A DNA stretch of 64,000 bases, taken from NCBI RefSeq assembly GCF_040645195.1, contig NZ_JBEYXW010000024.1:1-64000 (forward strand), read 5' to 3'. Both the position numbers and the translations under genes were made by a program. This DNA comes from Prauserella_A sp040645195. GTDB taxonomy: Bacteria > Actinomycetota > Actinomycetes > Mycobacteriales > Pseudonocardiaceae. Positions 7,687 through 16,672 of this stretch are shown here, piece by piece; the first letter of the stretch is position 1, and the number at the start of each line of letters is the position of its first letter. The notes beneath the pieces were generated by a model. The model was not told the origin of the DNA. It saw only the letters and a program-made list of their open reading frames with translations, and did not search any database.

Positions 7687-9057
7687 TCAACCCGGCGGCG
7701 CCCACCGGCACAGCAGCAGGCAGACGTCGTCGTCGTGGTCGGTGCCACCCAGCATGGTCCGCAGGACGTGCTCGGTCCTGGCCTCGAGGTCCACCGCCGG
7801 GCAGGACGTGAACGCATCGGCGAGCCGCTCCATCCCGGCGTCGATGTCGCTGGAGCGGCGCTCGATGAGCCCGTCGGTGTAGAGCACCAGCGACGAACCG
7901 GGCGGCAGCTCGCGCTCGTGCTCAGGGATGACGAAGGCCATGTTGATGCCGAGCATGGGCCCGTGCGCGACATCGAGGTAGGTCACCGCACCGGTGTGGT
8001 CCTGCACGAGCGGCGGCGGGTGACCCGCGCTCGCCCAGCGCATGATCCCCGTTTCCAGCTCGACCTCTGCGACGACAGCGGTTGCGTACAGCGATCGCGT
8101 ACTGTCCCGCAGCATGCCGTGCACGAGCCGCAGCGACGCCGCCGGGCCGTGGCCCTCCAGCGCGTACGCGCGCAGCGCGTTCTGGAGCTTCCCCATCACC
8201 ACCGCGGCGTCGAGCCCATGCCCCGTGACGTCGCCGACCGTGAGCACCACGGTTCCGTCGGGCCGGGTGAACGCGTCGTACCAGTCACCGCCCACGTGCA
8301 CGCCGCGGGTCGCCGACCGGTACCGCGCGACGATGTCGAGCCCCTCATGCGAGACCAGCGACGGCAGCATCGCCCGCTGCAGCCGCTCAGCCAGCTCGTG
8401 CTCGCGCTCGTACTCGTTCGCGTTGCGCAGGCCGACGGCCGCGCGGTTGGCGACGGCCCTGGCCAGCGTCACGTCCTCGCCGGTGAACTCGGCAGTCGCA
8501 CGCTCGAGATCGAACACGCCGAGCACATGCGGGCCCGCGGTCAGCGGCACGCTGATCCGGTTTCCGTCGCGCCGCACCACCTTGCGGACGGCGAACGCTT
8601 CCAGCGTCGCACTGTCGGGTTTGCGCTGGGGGTCGGCCGGGCAGGCGAGAGCGTCGTCGCCTGCCGTCCACACTGTTGTCCGGTCCGCGAGCCCGTTGCC
8701 ACGCACCAGCGCGGCGACGTGATCGAGCATCTCGCCGCTGTCCAGCGAGGTCGCCGAGGCCCGGCTGACATCGTCGAGGAAGGCGGTGCGCCGCCGCTGC
8801 CGGTCGATCTCGGCGTGCAGGGCGAGCAGCCCCGCGTTGGTCTGTTCGAGCTCCGACCGGTGCCAGCGCAGCTCACCGGCCTGTTCGCTGATCACCTTGG
8901 TCAGCGCGTCCAGCACGTCACCCAGTGCGCTACCCGGCTCGATGGCATCGAGTTCTGTCGTGATCGCCTCCCACGCGCCGGCGGAGAGGTCCCGACCACC
9001 GAGGATGCGCTCGATGTCGTCCCTGAGCTGGTTCGTCAGCCGCGGCTCAAGGCTCAT
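7687..9057 (-). CDS. GAF-PP2C (SpoIIE/RsbU-type) serine phosphatase
   Basis: The 456-residue cytosolic protein has an N-terminal helical segment (about 1-95, with a coiled coil ELRWHRSELEQTNAGLLALH), a GAF-like sensor region (about 95-225), and a C-terminal PP2C phosphatase domain. The phosphatase metal motifs are visible: GGDWYDAF, VGDVTGHGLDAA and LVLYTDGLIERR. Such phosphatases dephosphorylate STAS anti-sigma antagonists and so release a sigma factor. A STAS gene begins 237 bp away on the opposite strand, so the pair is likely to be one partner-switching module. No anti-sigma kinase or sigma gene is adjacent. Start at ATG 9057. Confidence 0.85.
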   Translation of the reverse strand: MSLEPRLTNQLRDDIERILGGRDLSAGAWEAITTELDAIEPGSALGDVLDALTKVISEQAGELRWHRSELEQTNAGLLALHAEIDRQRRRTAFLDDVSRASATSLDSGEMLDHVAALVRGNGLADRTTVWTAGDDALACPADPQRKPDSATLEAFAVRKVVRRDGNRISVPLTAGPHVLGVFDLERATAEFTGEDVTLARAVANRAAVGLRNANEYEREHELAERLQRAMLPSLVSHEGLDIVARYRSATRGVHVGGDWYDAFTRPDGTVVLTVGDVTGHGLDAAVVMGKLQNALRAYALEGHGPAASLRLVHGMLRDSTRSLYATAVVAEVELETGIMRWASAGHPPPLVQDHTGAVTYLDVAHGPMLGINMAFVIPEHERELPPGSSLVLYTDGLIERRSSDIDAGMERLADAFTSCPAVDLEARTEHVLRTMLGGTDHDDDVCLLLCRWAPPG

Positions 9058-9294
9058 GAGGTGTCACCTCCGGCCACCACGAGCACACACCCATCGCGAC
9101 GCCGGCATCGTTGTGCCCCGCCGCTGCCTCCTCCCACTATGCCCGGAACCGATACCAAAGTCTCCTGCCGCGCACCCACCTGGTACAAGCAGGCGACGAT
9201 GTTGCTTGCCCCTGGCAAACTGAGGATCACAGCAGCCAGGGCAGGTACAGAACCCGGCGGCCCCGGAACACGCGGCAGCAGGAGACATCGCACG

Positions 9295-9678
9295 ATGGCA
9301 GCAGGCGAGGAGCAAACTGGGTCTGCGGCGCGCCCGCCTGTGGTCCATGCGGAACTCGTGAGTGACGCGGAAGGCCACATCGCGCTGAACGGCGAGATCG
9401 ACCACGGTGTCGCACCACAGCTGGACGCCGCGCTGGACGCCTTGTTCTCCGCCGGTGCCGGCAGCCTCGTCATCGACTTCGCACGGTTGTCGTTCTTCGA
9501 TTCGGCATGCATCAGCGCGCTCATACGGGCGCATGCGACTGTGACGCAGCGTGGTGGCACGGTGAGACTCGTCAACGTCGACCGGTTCGCGCATCGAGTC
9601 CTGCAGATCGCCGGCCTGCTGCCACTGTTCGATATCCAGCGCGCGACCTCTCGCGACGAGGAGCCCGATGCCCAGTAG
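9295..9678 (+). CDS. STAS-domain anti-sigma factor antagonist
   Basis: The 127-residue protein is a single STAS domain: beta strand HAELVSDAEGHIALNGEID, then LDAALDALFSAGAGSLVIDF, and the switch segment LSFFDSACISAL, in which the Ser of DSAC corresponds to the phosphorylated serine of SpoIIAA/RsbV. It would bind an anti-sigma kinase when dephosphorylated. ATG 9295 follows GGAG by about ten bases. The PP2C-type phosphatase on the other side of the shared upstream region is its probable activator. Confidence 0.85.
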   Translation: MAAGEEQTGSAARPPVVHAELVSDAEGHIALNGEIDHGVAPQLDAALDALFSAGAGSLVIDFARLSFFDSACISALIRAHATVTQRGGTVRLVNVDRFAHRVLQIAGLLPLFDIQRATSRDEEPDAQ

Positions 9679-9718
9679 GACAAAGCGTGCAATCCACGCG
9701 ATCTGATATGAGTGCGTA

Positions 9719-10672
9719 ATGGAGCTCCGCGAGGTCGAGGTATTCCTGACACTGGCAGAGGAACTGCACTTCGGACGTGCCGCGGTCCGGCTGCGCATCA
9801 CCCAGGGCCGGGTCAGTCAGACGATCCGCGCACTGGAGAAGGAGATCGGCGGTGCGCTCTTCGAACGCACGAACCGTCAGGTGCGGCTGACCCCACTCGG
9901 CGAGCAGTTCCGGATCGGCGCGCGGCGCGGCTACGACGAGCTGCACCGCGCCCTGCGGGAGTGCAGAGCCACCGCCCGCAACATCACCAGCCAGCTACGC
10001 GTCGGCTACCTGCCGAGCATGGGCAGCGACGCGGTGACCGGCATCGTGAACGCTTTCGAGCAGCGCCATCCGGAGTGCCGCGTGTACCTGCACACCCTGC
10101 AGTTGCGGCGCAGCCTCGATCCGGAGCCGGCGCTGCTGGCCGGCGACACCGACATCGCGCTGTGCTGGTCGCCCGGCGGAGACGGCAGCGCGATGAAGAC
10201 ATCGCGCCTCGTCGTCGGCCCTGTGCTCGCGTACGTGCCCCGCGCGGTCCTCGTGCCGAGCGACCACCCGTTGACCAGACACTCGTCCATCGTGCTGGAC
10301 GACCTCGTGGACTACGTGCTGATCAACCCGTCCACCGCCGCGCCGGCGCACCAACGCGAGCTGTGGACGCCGAGCACGACGCCGACCGGCCACACGCTGA
10401 CGCACACCGCCGACGACATCATGAGAATGACGCACCAGGACGAAGTGACCGCCAACGCGGTGCTGACGCTCGTCGCAAGGGGCAACGGCCTCCACTGCAC
10501 CATCACGACGCTGCTCGATCACATTCCGTTCAGCGGGCTCTCGGTCATTCCCATCCGAGACATGCCCCCGATGGCGCTCGTACCGGTGTGGGCCGCCACC
10601 CTGGAAAATGCGACGATTCGCGCATTTGCCCGCACGGCGGCCGGAACAGTGCAGGCAGCACCGAGTCATTAG
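9719..10672 (+). CDS. LysR-family transcriptional regulator
   Basis: The 317-residue protein has the LysR winged helix at the N-terminus (VEVFLTLAEELHFGRAAVRL, then TIRALEKEIGGALFERT), joined to a periplasmic-binding-like effector domain (about residues 90-300). It lies 40 bp after the STAS gene. No clear divergent target is present, because the preceding gene points the same way. Its stop codon lies inside a perfect 15-bp palindrome (10668-10682) that heads the intergenic region leading to the AfsR-like gene. The effector is unknown. Confidence 0.88.
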   Translation: MELREVEVFLTLAEELHFGRAAVRLRITQGRVSQTIRALEKEIGGALFERTNRQVRLTPLGEQFRIGARRGYDELHRALRECRATARNITSQLRVGYLPSMGSDAVTGIVNAFEQRHPECRVYLHTLQLRRSLDPEPALLAGDTDIALCWSPGGDGSAMKTSRLVVGPVLAYVPRAVLVPSDHPLTRHSSIVLDDLVDYVLINPSTAAPAHQRELWTPSTTPTGHTLTHTADDIMRMTHQDEVTANAVLTLVARGNGLHCTITTLLDHIPFSGLSVIPIRDMPPMALVPVWAATLENATIRAFARTAAGTVQAAPSH

Positions 10673-10704
10673 TGACACTAATCGTTCCATTAGCAAACAC
10701 TTAT
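10668..10704. promoter_or_regulatory. Tandem operator-like palindromes upstream of the AfsR-like gene
   Basis: The first site, ATTAGTGACACTAAT, is a perfect 15-bp palindrome at 10668-10682. A second related sequence, ATTAGCAAACACTTAT, starts 21 bp later at 10689, so both would face the same side of the helix. The block is strikingly AT-rich for this genome and lies about 170-200 bp before the regulator at 10871. The LysR protein encoded immediately upstream is one possible binder. Confidence 0.55.
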
Positions 10705-10870
10705 TGATGACACCAACCAGCTCCGGCAGACTCAACCCGCCGCTGAGTCTCGGGTCGGCAGTCGCTCAACTGGGGGTGCGGCTGCCGCCCGTCAGCGGGC
10801 CGAAGGGCAGCCGCGGTCGACGGAAACCGGAACTCTTCGCCGACGGCATGCCGGGCATAGACTTGCGGCC

Positions 10871-13183
10871 ATGCGCGGCTCCCAGCGCCGCAATCCCCAG
10901 CGCCGCAGCGTCGGAAACCTACCGGCAGAGCTCACCAGCTTTGTCGGCCGTCGCCATGAGCTGAGCGAGGCCAAGCGGATCCTGTCCACGAGCAGGCTGC
11001 TCACCCTGACCGGAACGGGCGGTCTCGGCAAGACTCGACTGGCCCTGCGACTGGCCACCGACCTGCGCAGGGCCTTCCCCGATGGCGTGTGGGTGGTGGA
11101 ACTGGCGGACCTGCGCGACCCGGACCTGCTGCCCAGTACCGTGGCGACCACGCTCGGCCTGCGCGCGGCCGCCGATCCCACCACCGCTCTCACGGAGTAC
11201 CTCGAGGGCAAGGATCTACTCCTCGTACTGGACAACTGCGAACATCTCGTCGACGCCAGCGCCGTGGTCATCGCAAAGCTGCTCGCCGCGACCAACGGGG
11301 TACGCGCGATCGCCACCAGCAGGCACGCACTGCGGGTGCCTGGCGAGCACATCCTCCACCTGGAACCACTGACCCTGCCGCAGGACCAGGATGGGCAGAA
11401 CAGCTCCTTCGAGGCGATGGCATTGTTCGCCGAACGGGCCGCCGCGGTCGTCCCCGGCTTCGAGGTGACGCCGGAGAACCGCGACGACGTGATCGCGATC
11501 TGCCGGCGCCTGGAGGGCATCCCGCTCGCCATCGAGCTCGCGGCCGTCCGATTGCGCGTGCTCACCGTGCAGCAGTTGCTGCACCGGCTCGAAGACCGGC
11601 TGGGGCTGCTCACCTCGGGCCGGCGCACAGTGCTCCCCCGGCAGCGCACGCTGGAGGCCACGATCGGCTGGAGCTTCGATCTCTGCTCACCTGCCGAGCA
11701 GCAGGCCGGTATGCAGCTTTCGGTGTTTTCCGGCGGGTTCGATCTCGACGCGGCCGAGCACGTGTTCGCAAACAAGGACACCGACGACGGCACCGTGCTG
11801 GACGTGGTGACCGGGCTTGTCGACAAGTCGGTCCTGAACAGGCAGGACGGCACGTTCGGGCGGCAGGCGTGGTACCGGATGCTGGAGATCGTTCGCGACT
11901 ACGTCGGCGCCAAGCTGGCCGGCACTGGCGACGAGGATGCGGTACGGGCACGCCAGGTCCGCTTCTACGTCGAGCTGTCCCGCAGCTACCGCGAGGACGG
12001 GTTCGGGCCCCGGCAGCTGGACTGGTTCAGCAGGCTGCGTCGCGAGCACGTCAACCTGCGGGCGGTGCTGGAGTACTGCCTGTCGACGCCGGGGCACGAG
12101 ATCGACGCGCTGAACATCGCCGCGTCGCTGTGGAACTTCTGGTACTGCGGCGGCTTCCTGGCCGAGGGTTACCGCTATCTGCGGCGCGGCCTTGACGCGA
12201 CCGATGGCCACACGATGGTGCGTGCCCGGGGCCTGTACTGGGCGTCATACGTGGGAGTTCACGTCGGCGAGTTCGATGCCGTGCGCCCGATGCTGGCCGA
12301 GCTGCAGGAAATCGCAGACCATCTGGACGACGACGAACTCCGCGCCGGGTATGCCGAATGCTGTGGCACGGCGGCCTTCCACAGCGGAGACCTGCGGGCC
12401 GGCGCCATGTACCTGGAACAGGCGCTGACCGGGTACCGCGCAACCGGCGACGCGCTGCTCGTGTTCGACACACTGATCGTTCTGGCCGCCGTGTACTTCT
12501 TTCTCGAGGACCCACGGGGTGCCGATGTCGCCGCCGAAGCGCTCGCGCTGACCGAACGGCACGATGCCCAGTGGTCCCGTGCCTATGCCCTGTGGGCGGT
12601 CGCCATCCATCACTGGCGGGCCGGCCGTAATACGGAGGCGACCGCACTGCTCAAGGACGCCGTCGAACTCCGACTACCCGAGCGCAGCCTGCAGGCCTTT
12701 CTGCTCGAAGCGTTGACGTGGTGTGCCACAGCCGACGGCGACTACGAACGCGCCGCCCGCCTACTGGGTGCGTCAGACGCGGTCTGGCGGCTCAGCGGCA
12801 TTCTGGTCAGGGAAATGAGTCCATATCGGACGATCGCGGAGGACTGTGCCGCGGCTGCCCGCGAGGCGCTCGGCCCCGAGGGCTTCGACACCGCTTATGC
12901 CGAAGCTGCCACCTTCGGCGTGGACGACGCCATCGACTACGCTCTGCACGGCAAGCGTCGGGGCACGTCAGCGGCTGGGCCCGCACGGCGGAGGTACCCG
13001 GGCGGCTTGACCCGGCGGGAGTGGCAGATCGCCGACCTGGTGGCGCAGGGGATGACGAACACGGACATCGCCGCGACACTCGTCATCGGCAGGCGTACGG
13101 TGGAGACGCACGTCGAGCACATCCTGGAGAAGCTGGGCTTCAACTCCAGAAACCAGGTGGGCACCTGGTGGGCGCAACATTAA
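10871..13183 (+). CDS. AfsR-like NB-ARC ATPase regulator with C-terminal LuxR helix-turn-helix
   Basis: The 770-residue protein opens with LTSFVGRRHEL and an NB-ARC/STAND ATPase domain with Walker A GTGGLGKTR and Walker B LLLVLDNCEH. A helical arm and TPR-like region (about 330-690) follows, and a LuxR-type HTH closes it (GGLTRREWQIADLVAQGMTN, then TVETHVEHILEKLGF). It lacks the N-terminal SARP DNA-binding domain of AfsR, so it binds DNA only through the C-terminal helix. Such proteins are ligand-gated, pathway-specific or global activators in actinomycetes. It stands alone downstream of the LysR gene, with tandem palindromes in its upstream region. Start at ATG 10871. Confidence 0.85.
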   Translation: MRGSQRRNPQRRSVGNLPAELTSFVGRRHELSEAKRILSTSRLLTLTGTGGLGKTRLALRLATDLRRAFPDGVWVVELADLRDPDLLPSTVATTLGLRAAADPTTALTEYLEGKDLLLVLDNCEHLVDASAVVIAKLLAATNGVRAIATSRHALRVPGEHILHLEPLTLPQDQDGQNSSFEAMALFAERAAAVVPGFEVTPENRDDVIAICRRLEGIPLAIELAAVRLRVLTVQQLLHRLEDRLGLLTSGRRTVLPRQRTLEATIGWSFDLCSPAEQQAGMQLSVFSGGFDLDAAEHVFANKDTDDGTVLDVVTGLVDKSVLNRQDGTFGRQAWYRMLEIVRDYVGAKLAGTGDEDAVRARQVRFYVELSRSYREDGFGPRQLDWFSRLRREHVNLRAVLEYCLSTPGHEIDALNIAASLWNFWYCGGFLAEGYRYLRRGLDATDGHTMVRARGLYWASYVGVHVGEFDAVRPMLAELQEIADHLDDDELRAGYAECCGTAAFHSGDLRAGAMYLEQALTGYRATGDALLVFDTLIVLAAVYFFLEDPRGADVAAEALALTERHDAQWSRAYALWAVAIHHWRAGRNTEATALLKDAVELRLPERSLQAFLLEALTWCATADGDYERAARLLGASDAVWRLSGILVREMSPYRTIAEDCAAAAREALGPEGFDTAYAEAATFGVDDAIDYALHGKRRGTSAAGPARRRYPGGLTRREWQIADLVAQGMTNTDIAATLVIGRRTVETHVEHILEKLGFNSRNQVGTWWAQH

Positions 13184-13280
13184 TCTCCGTATGTTTCTCC
13201 GTAACTTTCCCGTGTCCTCCGTACCGGTCTTCGCGGCAGACTTGCCAGCGAAATCAAACCCGGTGTGGAAGGAGGACAAC

Positions 13281-13460
13281 GTGCCCATCGACTCACACCC
13301 TCAGCCGTGCCCCCACTGCCACCGGCCGACGATCCTGATGTCCCACAACTGGGGACGCCAGTGGGTGCATGTCGGAACCTGGCATCCGCACTGCGGCGCA
13401 GCCCCGTGGGCCGGCCGTGGCGAGCGCGATGCCTACCGCAAGGTTTCCCGCGCGGCTTAG
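13281..13460 (+). CDS. Small Cys/His-rich (zinc-ribbon-like) protein
   Basis: The 59-residue protein begins at GTG 13281 behind a near-ideal ribosome site (GGAAGGAGG, six bases before the start). It holds CPHCHRP near the start and HPHC 27 residues later, a spacing that could bind one zinc ion. The rest is hydrophilic, with a basic tail (AYRKVSRAA). I do not recognise a family. It follows the AfsR-like gene by 97 bp and converges on the kinase gene. The strong ribosome site, which is rare here, supports real translation. Confidence 0.6.
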   Translation: MPIDSHPQPCPHCHRPTILMSHNWGRQWVHVGTWHPHCGAAPWAGRGERDAYRKVSRAA

Positions 13461-13521
13461 CTAGCCCCCCGGAACCAGCTGTGCGGTGCCGTTGTTACCC
13501 CGGACAGCATCGTGCGGCCCC

Positions 13522-13577
13522 GAGCGCGGTGAGCCGGCCGGCCCAGACCCCGCCCGCCCTGCCGGTTCACCGCGCTC
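13522..13577. terminator. Inverted repeat between convergent genes, probable bidirectional terminator
   Basis: Sixteen-base arms (GAGCGCGGTGAGCCGG and CCGGTTCACCGCGCTC) pair with one G-T wobble around a 24-nt loop. The hairpin lies between the small Cys/His gene and the convergent kinase gene, so it can end both transcripts. Confidence 0.6.
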
Positions 13578-13584
13578 CTCCACG

Positions 13585-15126
13585 TCAGTCTTGCTCGTCC
13601 CCCGGACCTTTGCCGGGGTGGTCATCGCGGTCGTGTCCCCGGTGGCCGCGTCTTGGGTTCTCTACCTCGGTGGTGGGCTGCTCGGCCGTCGTGGCGTCGC
13701 CATCGGTTGCCGTAGGCTCCCCGGCCTCCGTGGGCGCCGTTGTCGTCGGCGGCGGAGGCGATCGCCGGTCGCGCCTGAGCACCGTGTCGCTGTTGATGAG
13801 CGCCGAGCCGTTGGCGTTGATGATCCCGAACTCGTGCAGCTCAACGACGGTCATACCGTCGCGCAGCGCTAGCTCGATCTCCACCTGCACGGTGTTGTCG
13901 CCGGTGACCCGTGGTGCCGTCAGCACGGTCAGATTCCCAACACCTGCCCAGTTGCCGCGGAACCGGAAGGCACCCTGTTCCTGCAACGCCGGGCCGAGGC
14001 GCTCCCAGGCGCGATCGGGTTCGCCCGGCAGGAGGCCGTAGTACTCCGACACGACCTGCTCCAGCTGAGCGGCGCTGAGCGGCCCGCTGCTGTTGCCATT
14101 GCCGGGGGTCTCGGCTGTCGGGGGTGCACTGGGTTCGGCCGAGTCTGTCAGCTGTGTCAGCAGCAACCCCACCAGCGCCGCGAGCAGCACCGCGCCGGCT
14201 ACGTAGATCCAGCGCCGCGAACGGAGCGGACCGGACGCGTCCGCCGGTGCGGGCGCGTGGCGCATGTCGAACTGGGTAGCACCCGACCCGGCCACGGGTC
14301 GCACCGGCACCGTGCCCGCATCATTGACGCGGGGCAGCACCTCGGTCGCCGCACCCGCGGCGACGAGCGCCGGCTGTTGGGCAACGACCGCCTGCGCGGC
14401 ATGGTGGACCTGCAGGGCGGTGGGCCGGATGGTCGCGTCCTCGGCGAGCATGGCCATGAGCACCGGAGTGAGTTCACCGGCATGGCGGGGCTCCGCGTTG
14501 TTCCCAAGTGGCGGCGTGCCCTCCACGGCGGCATACAACGTCGCGCCGAGAGAGAACACATCGGAGCTGGGCGCTGGCTGCCGCCCGCTCGCGACCTCCG
14601 GCGAGAGGTAGCCAGGCGTACCGCTGCCCGTGTCGCCGGCGGCGGTGGCGATGCCGAAGTCGCCGATCTTCACGGTGCCGTCGTCGGCGATCAGGATGTT
14701 GGCGGGTTTGACGTCCCCGTGCACGATGCCTGCCTCGTGGGCTGCGGCCAGCGCCCCGGCGACCTGCTCCCCCACCTCGGCGGCCTTGTCCGGTGTCAGC
14801 GGGCCGTCCTCGAGGACCGCGGCGAGGCTGCGGGCCGGGAAGTACTCCATCACCAGCAACGGCACGCCGTTGTCGAGCTCGACGTCGTAGACGGAGACGG
14901 CATTGGGGTGTTGCAGCTGCGCGGCATTGCGGCCATCGTCCATTACGCGCTGCGTGGCTTCCTCGGCCGCTGCCGGGTCGAGGTCGGACTGCGACGACAG
15001 CTGCTTGATTGCGACCGGCCGCTGTAGTCGCTGATCGATGGCCTTCCACACCACACCCAGCGAGCCACTACCGAGCTTCCGTCGCAGCCGGTAACGGTCT
15101 GCAAGAAGATCGCCGACCCGGCTCAC
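13585..15126 (-). CDS. Membrane-anchored serine/threonine protein kinase (PknB type)
   Basis: The 513-residue protein has a complete Hanks-type kinase domain: glycine loop LGSGSLGVVW, Lys41 (VAIKQL), catalytic loop HGDVKPAN with Asp138, and DFG at 156-158. A juxtamembrane linker is followed by one membrane helix (about residue 310, WIYVAGAVLLAALVGLLL). The extracytoplasmic part resembles a small SnoaL/NTF2-like fold (QLEQVVSEYYGLLPG) rather than PASTA repeats. A low-complexity His/Asp/Arg/Gly tail (GHRGHDRDDHPGKGPGDEQD) ends it. HGD replaces the usual HRD. Start is GTG 15126, with AGGAG about ten bases upstream. A PP2C-type phosphatase of the PstP class is not encoded nearby. Confidence 0.88.
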   Translation of the reverse strand: MSRVGDLLADRYRLRRKLGSGSLGVVWKAIDQRLQRPVAIKQLSSQSDLDPAAAEEATQRVMDDGRNAAQLQHPNAVSVYDVELDNGVPLLVMEYFPARSLAAVLEDGPLTPDKAAEVGEQVAGALAAAHEAGIVHGDVKPANILIADDGTVKIGDFGIATAAGDTGSGTPGYLSPEVASGRQPAPSSDVFSLGATLYAAVEGTPPLGNNAEPRHAGELTPVLMAMLAEDATIRPTALQVHHAAQAVVAQQPALVAAGAATEVLPRVNDAGTVPVRPVAGSGATQFDMRHAPAPADASGPLRSRRWIYVAGAVLLAALVGLLLTQLTDSAEPSAPPTAETPGNGNSSGPLSAAQLEQVVSEYYGLLPGEPDRAWERLGPALQEQGAFRFRGNWAGVGNLTVLTAPRVTGDNTVQVEIELALRDGMTVVELHEFGIINANGSALINSDTVLRRDRRSPPPPTTTAPTEAGEPTATDGDATTAEQPTTEVENPRRGHRGHDRDDHPGKGPGDEQD

Positions 15127-15437
15127 TGGACACGCTCCTGACGGATCACCCGAACAGGTTATGTAATCGGGAGTGGACGGGTACCGACAGTTGGCGTAGT
15201 GGGAGCCGTTCCCATCATCACAGGGAAAAACGCAACTAGTCGGTAACGGTGGGTAGCCATACTGAGTCGGAGGCTGGCGGCTACTTGTTCAGAAGCATCC
15301 GAAGTCGCCGGAGAGGTCGAGCTGCCGAAGTACCGCTGCTCGGCCGCAGTGGCCAGCCCAGGAAATCCCGCGAGCCACGATGAGTTCTGCGGCGTCCGGC
15401 GGTCGTACGGTCGATCCCGTTACCGAGGAGGACTCTG
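15127..15437. other. Intergenic region between kinase and RibD-like gene
   Basis: These 311 bases between divergent genes hold the promoters of both. I see no gene, tRNA or clear operator; the only symmetry is a short TGGGA/TCCCA repeat near 15205. Confidence 0.5.
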
Positions 15438-16001
15438 ATGCGCAGCGTGACCTATTCGATGAGCGTCTCACTTGACGGCTACATCGTGGGGCCGGACGGC
15501 GGCTTCGACTGGACGGCGCCCGACGAGGAGGTGTTTCGCTCACACATCGACGAGATACGAGAGGTTGGCGTCTACCTGATGGGACGACGGCTGTACGAGA
15601 CGATGCTGTACTGGGAGACCGCCGACCAGGATCCATCGCTCGACGACTCAAAGCTCGAGTGGGCCGCGCTCTGGAAGCCGCTCCCCAAGGTGGTGTTTTC
15701 CACCACGCTGTCAGCGGTGCAGGGCAGTGCCCGTCTGGCCTCTGGCGGCCTTGCGGAGGAGATCGAGCGGTTGCGAGCCGAGCCGGGGGACAGCAACATC
15801 GCGATCGGCGGCGCGACTCTCGCCGCCGAGGCGGCCGAGTTGGGTCTGATCGACGAGTACAAGGCCAGGGTCTACCCGGTGCTGGTTGGCGGTGGCATTC
15901 CGTTCTTTCCCCAGCGCGAGCGCCTGGTGGATCTCGAACTCGTCGATACCCGCGCCCTCAGCCCAAGAGTCGTCTACCTCCGCCACCGCGTGGCGCGCTA
16001 G
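15438..16001 (+). CDS. RibD C-terminal/dihydrofolate-reductase-like protein
   Basis: The 187-residue protein has the DHFR-like fold of the RibD_C family: MSVSLDGYIVGPDGGFDW at the start, LMGRRLYETM in the middle, and NIAIGGATLAAEAAELGLIDEY and RVYPVLVGGGIPFFP toward the end. Relatives use NADPH to reduce pyrimidine or other small substrates; many stand alone and are uncharacterised. ATG 15438 follows GAGGAGG. It is the last gene before the repeat-bounded island that starts at 16048. Confidence 0.85.
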   Translation: MRSVTYSMSVSLDGYIVGPDGGFDWTAPDEEVFRSHIDEIREVGVYLMGRRLYETMLYWETADQDPSLDDSKLEWAALWKPLPKVVFSTTLSAVQGSARLASGGLAEEIERLRAEPGDSNIAIGGATLAAEAAELGLIDEYKARVYPVLVGGGIPFFPQRERLVDLELVDTRALSPRVVYLRHRVAR

Positions 16002-16047
16002 CCGTCGCACCCCACCGCGACCGGCAGCACACAGGTGCCCCACTCTC

Positions 16048-16239
16048 GAAACTCTGAACACATGTCCTGCGGCATGGTCCGTCTGCTTCGGAATGATGAG
16101 ACGGCTGGTGTATCAAGCGTCGATGGGTCGCTGGTAGGCGTTGCGGACGCAAGTGGGACATTTGATCTTCATGTCCAGTCCCACAAGTGACCTGCTCGTT
16201 TGTGCCCCCGACGGGACTCGACCCGCACTTGATCGATTT
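16048..16239. repeat. Left flanking direct repeat with partial tRNA 3' half (att-like)
   Basis: This segment repeats, with a few mismatches, at 19464-19661. Its inner end (16203-16239) is a copy, with one base deleted, of the 3' half of the tRNA gene whose full form lies at 19624-19697. The outer ~150 bp are element-like sequence containing the inverted pair GTGGGACAT / ATGTCC...GTCCCAC. A partial tRNA end at one side and the intact tRNA at the other is the standard footprint of site-specific integration at a tRNA gene. Confidence 0.8.
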
Positions 16240-16459
16240 CCGATCTGATGATGTCGATGTTTGTCGTCGTGGTCCGTCACCCGCCATGAGCTGGACGGAT
16301 ACGAATGCAAACGAGCGTCGTACGCCGCAATCCCTGGTCATCTACCGTCGATTGCGGGGCGTAAGTGGGGCGGTTGATCTTTGGGTTGGCCCGCTGCCTG
16401 GGAGGAGACATGGCCGTCAGCGCACGCTCGAGCCAGCCTTTGCACCGTACACTGTCGGC

Positions 16460-16666
16460 ATGAGCGCCGACCGTGACGAACTGATGCGCCTGGTCCAGGA
16501 ACTGCCGGACGAGCAGGTCCAGCAGGCGCTGTCCGACGTGCGTACACACCTGCGACCGCTCAGCGAGCGCCCGTGGCCGCCCGCCTTCTTCGCCAGCTCA
16601 CCCGGCGACGGCATCAGCATCGCCGAACAGGCCGATGAACTACTTCGCGAAGGATTCGGCCGGTAA
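16460..16666 (+). CDS. VapB-like antitoxin
   Basis: The 68-residue acidic protein has a helical start (MSADRDELMRLVQELPDEQVQ) and a Pro-rich centre ending SIAEQADELLREGFGR. It ends six bases before a PIN-domain gene, the usual antitoxin-toxin order, so it is assigned as the antitoxin from context and size. It would neutralise the toxin by wrapping its active site with the C-terminal helix and would repress the pair. The DNA-binding half is not obviously one of the named folds. Start is ATG 16460. It lies inside the tRNA-bounded island. Confidence 0.7.
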   Translation: MSADRDELMRLVQELPDEQVQQALSDVRTHLRPLSERPWPPAFFASSPGDGISIAEQADELLREGFGR

Positions 16667-16672
16667 CGTCGC

